A stretch of DNA of 6,232 nt, taken from assembly GCA_045631845.1 (NCBI GenBank), contig JAZQVM010000042.1, positions 1-6,232 on the forward strand, read 5' to 3'. The position numbers and the translations under genes were made by a program. Numbering within the stretch: the stretch's first letter is position 1; every line of letters begins with the position of its first letter. Of the stretch, positions 6,127 through 6,232 are shown piece after piece. Source of the DNA: CAKSHC01 sp045631845 (GTDB lineage Bacteria > Bacillota > Clostridia > Oscillospirales > UMGS1783). Under the pieces are notes generated by a model. That model was not told where the DNA came from and did not search any database. It worked only from the letters and a program-made list of their open reading frames with translations.

Positions 6127-6232
6127 CCATGTATACCTTATCGGCAATGGTCGTATCCGTCATGATGGTGGCAGGGTTGGAGTTGCACAATACAACCTCA
6201 TACCCTTCCTCTTTGAGTGCCAAGCAAGCCTG
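6126..6232 (-). repeat. Inverted 107-base copy of carB 5' region (chimera)
   Basis: Read on the minus strand, this gives ALKEEGYEVVLCNSNP...DKVYME, identical to carB residues 36-66, and it is a perfect reverse complement of 5530-5636. It follows directly on the adapter, so it represents the start of another insert (or the folded-back part of the same insert), not a second carB locus. The minus-strand frame at 6023-6223 joins it to adapter-derived codons and should not be annotated as a gene. Confidence 0.94.

Noticed and set aside
6044..6165. CarB C-terminal tail ending at the stop at 6165, as a natural short CarB-like protein
   Set aside because: The tail residues are translated adapter and inverted carB. 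The protein lacks most of the first ATP-grasp domain and shows no family similarity after SPVHQ.
6023..6223. Minus-strand 66-residue ORF resembling a CarB fragment
   Set aside because: It is the reverse complement of the carB start fused to adapter-derived codons across the chimeric junction, not a gene.

Overview
The window reads as a fragment of a low-to-mid G+C Bacillota genome, probably an anaerobic Clostridia-type bacterium (possibly from a gut metagenome). The reasons are consensus sigma-A promoter elements, strong purine-rich ribosome binding sites (GGAAG, AAAGGGGG, AAGGAG), a PyrR-type attenuator in front of pyrimidine genes, and glgP/GH13 proteins whose motifs look most like clostridial ones. 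The genus cannot be fixed from the sequence alone.

Layout, all real genes on the + strand. (1) 2-2221: glycogen/maltodextrin phosphorylase (glgP), cut at its 5' end by the window edge. (2) 2221-4044: an intracellular GH13 alpha-amylase/neopullulanase-like enzyme. Its ATG overlaps the glgP stop by one base (TAATG), so the two genes form a translationally coupled alpha-glucan breakdown unit. (3) 4045-4208: a compact regulatory region. It has a perfect TTGACA-17-TATAAT promoter with an extended -10, an inverted repeat centred on that -10, a PyrR-binding-type hairpin, a competing antiterminator and an intrinsic terminator. (4) 4209-5417: pyrC, dihydroorotase. (5) 5437-about 6043: the first ~200 codons of carB, the large subunit of carbamoyl phosphate synthetase.

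The last ~190 bases are not natural genome sequence. At 6044-6126 carB is interrupted by what I recognise as an MGI/BGI (DNBSEQ) library adapter, including a 10-nt slot at the barcode position. After it, 6126-6232 is a perfect 107-base reverse complement of carB 5530-5636. The carB truncation, its foreign C-terminal tail (stop at 6165) and the minus-strand ORF at 6023-6223 are therefore artefacts of a chimeric read or assembly.

Biology: glgP releases glucose-1-phosphate from glycogen or maltodextrin, and the GH13 enzyme hydrolyses alpha-glucosidic linkages in the same pool. The pyr genes supply carbamoyl phosphate (CarB) and close dihydroorotate (PyrC) in de novo UMP synthesis. They are probably shut down when UMP-loaded PyrR stabilises the anti-antiterminator. 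No terminator separates the glucan genes from the pyr promoter, so the pyr attenuator may also stop read-through from glgP-GH13. I found no convincing new system. The most unusual biological features are the operator-like dyad over the pyr promoter, the variant PyrR loop and an 11-bp hairpin just inside the GH13 gene.
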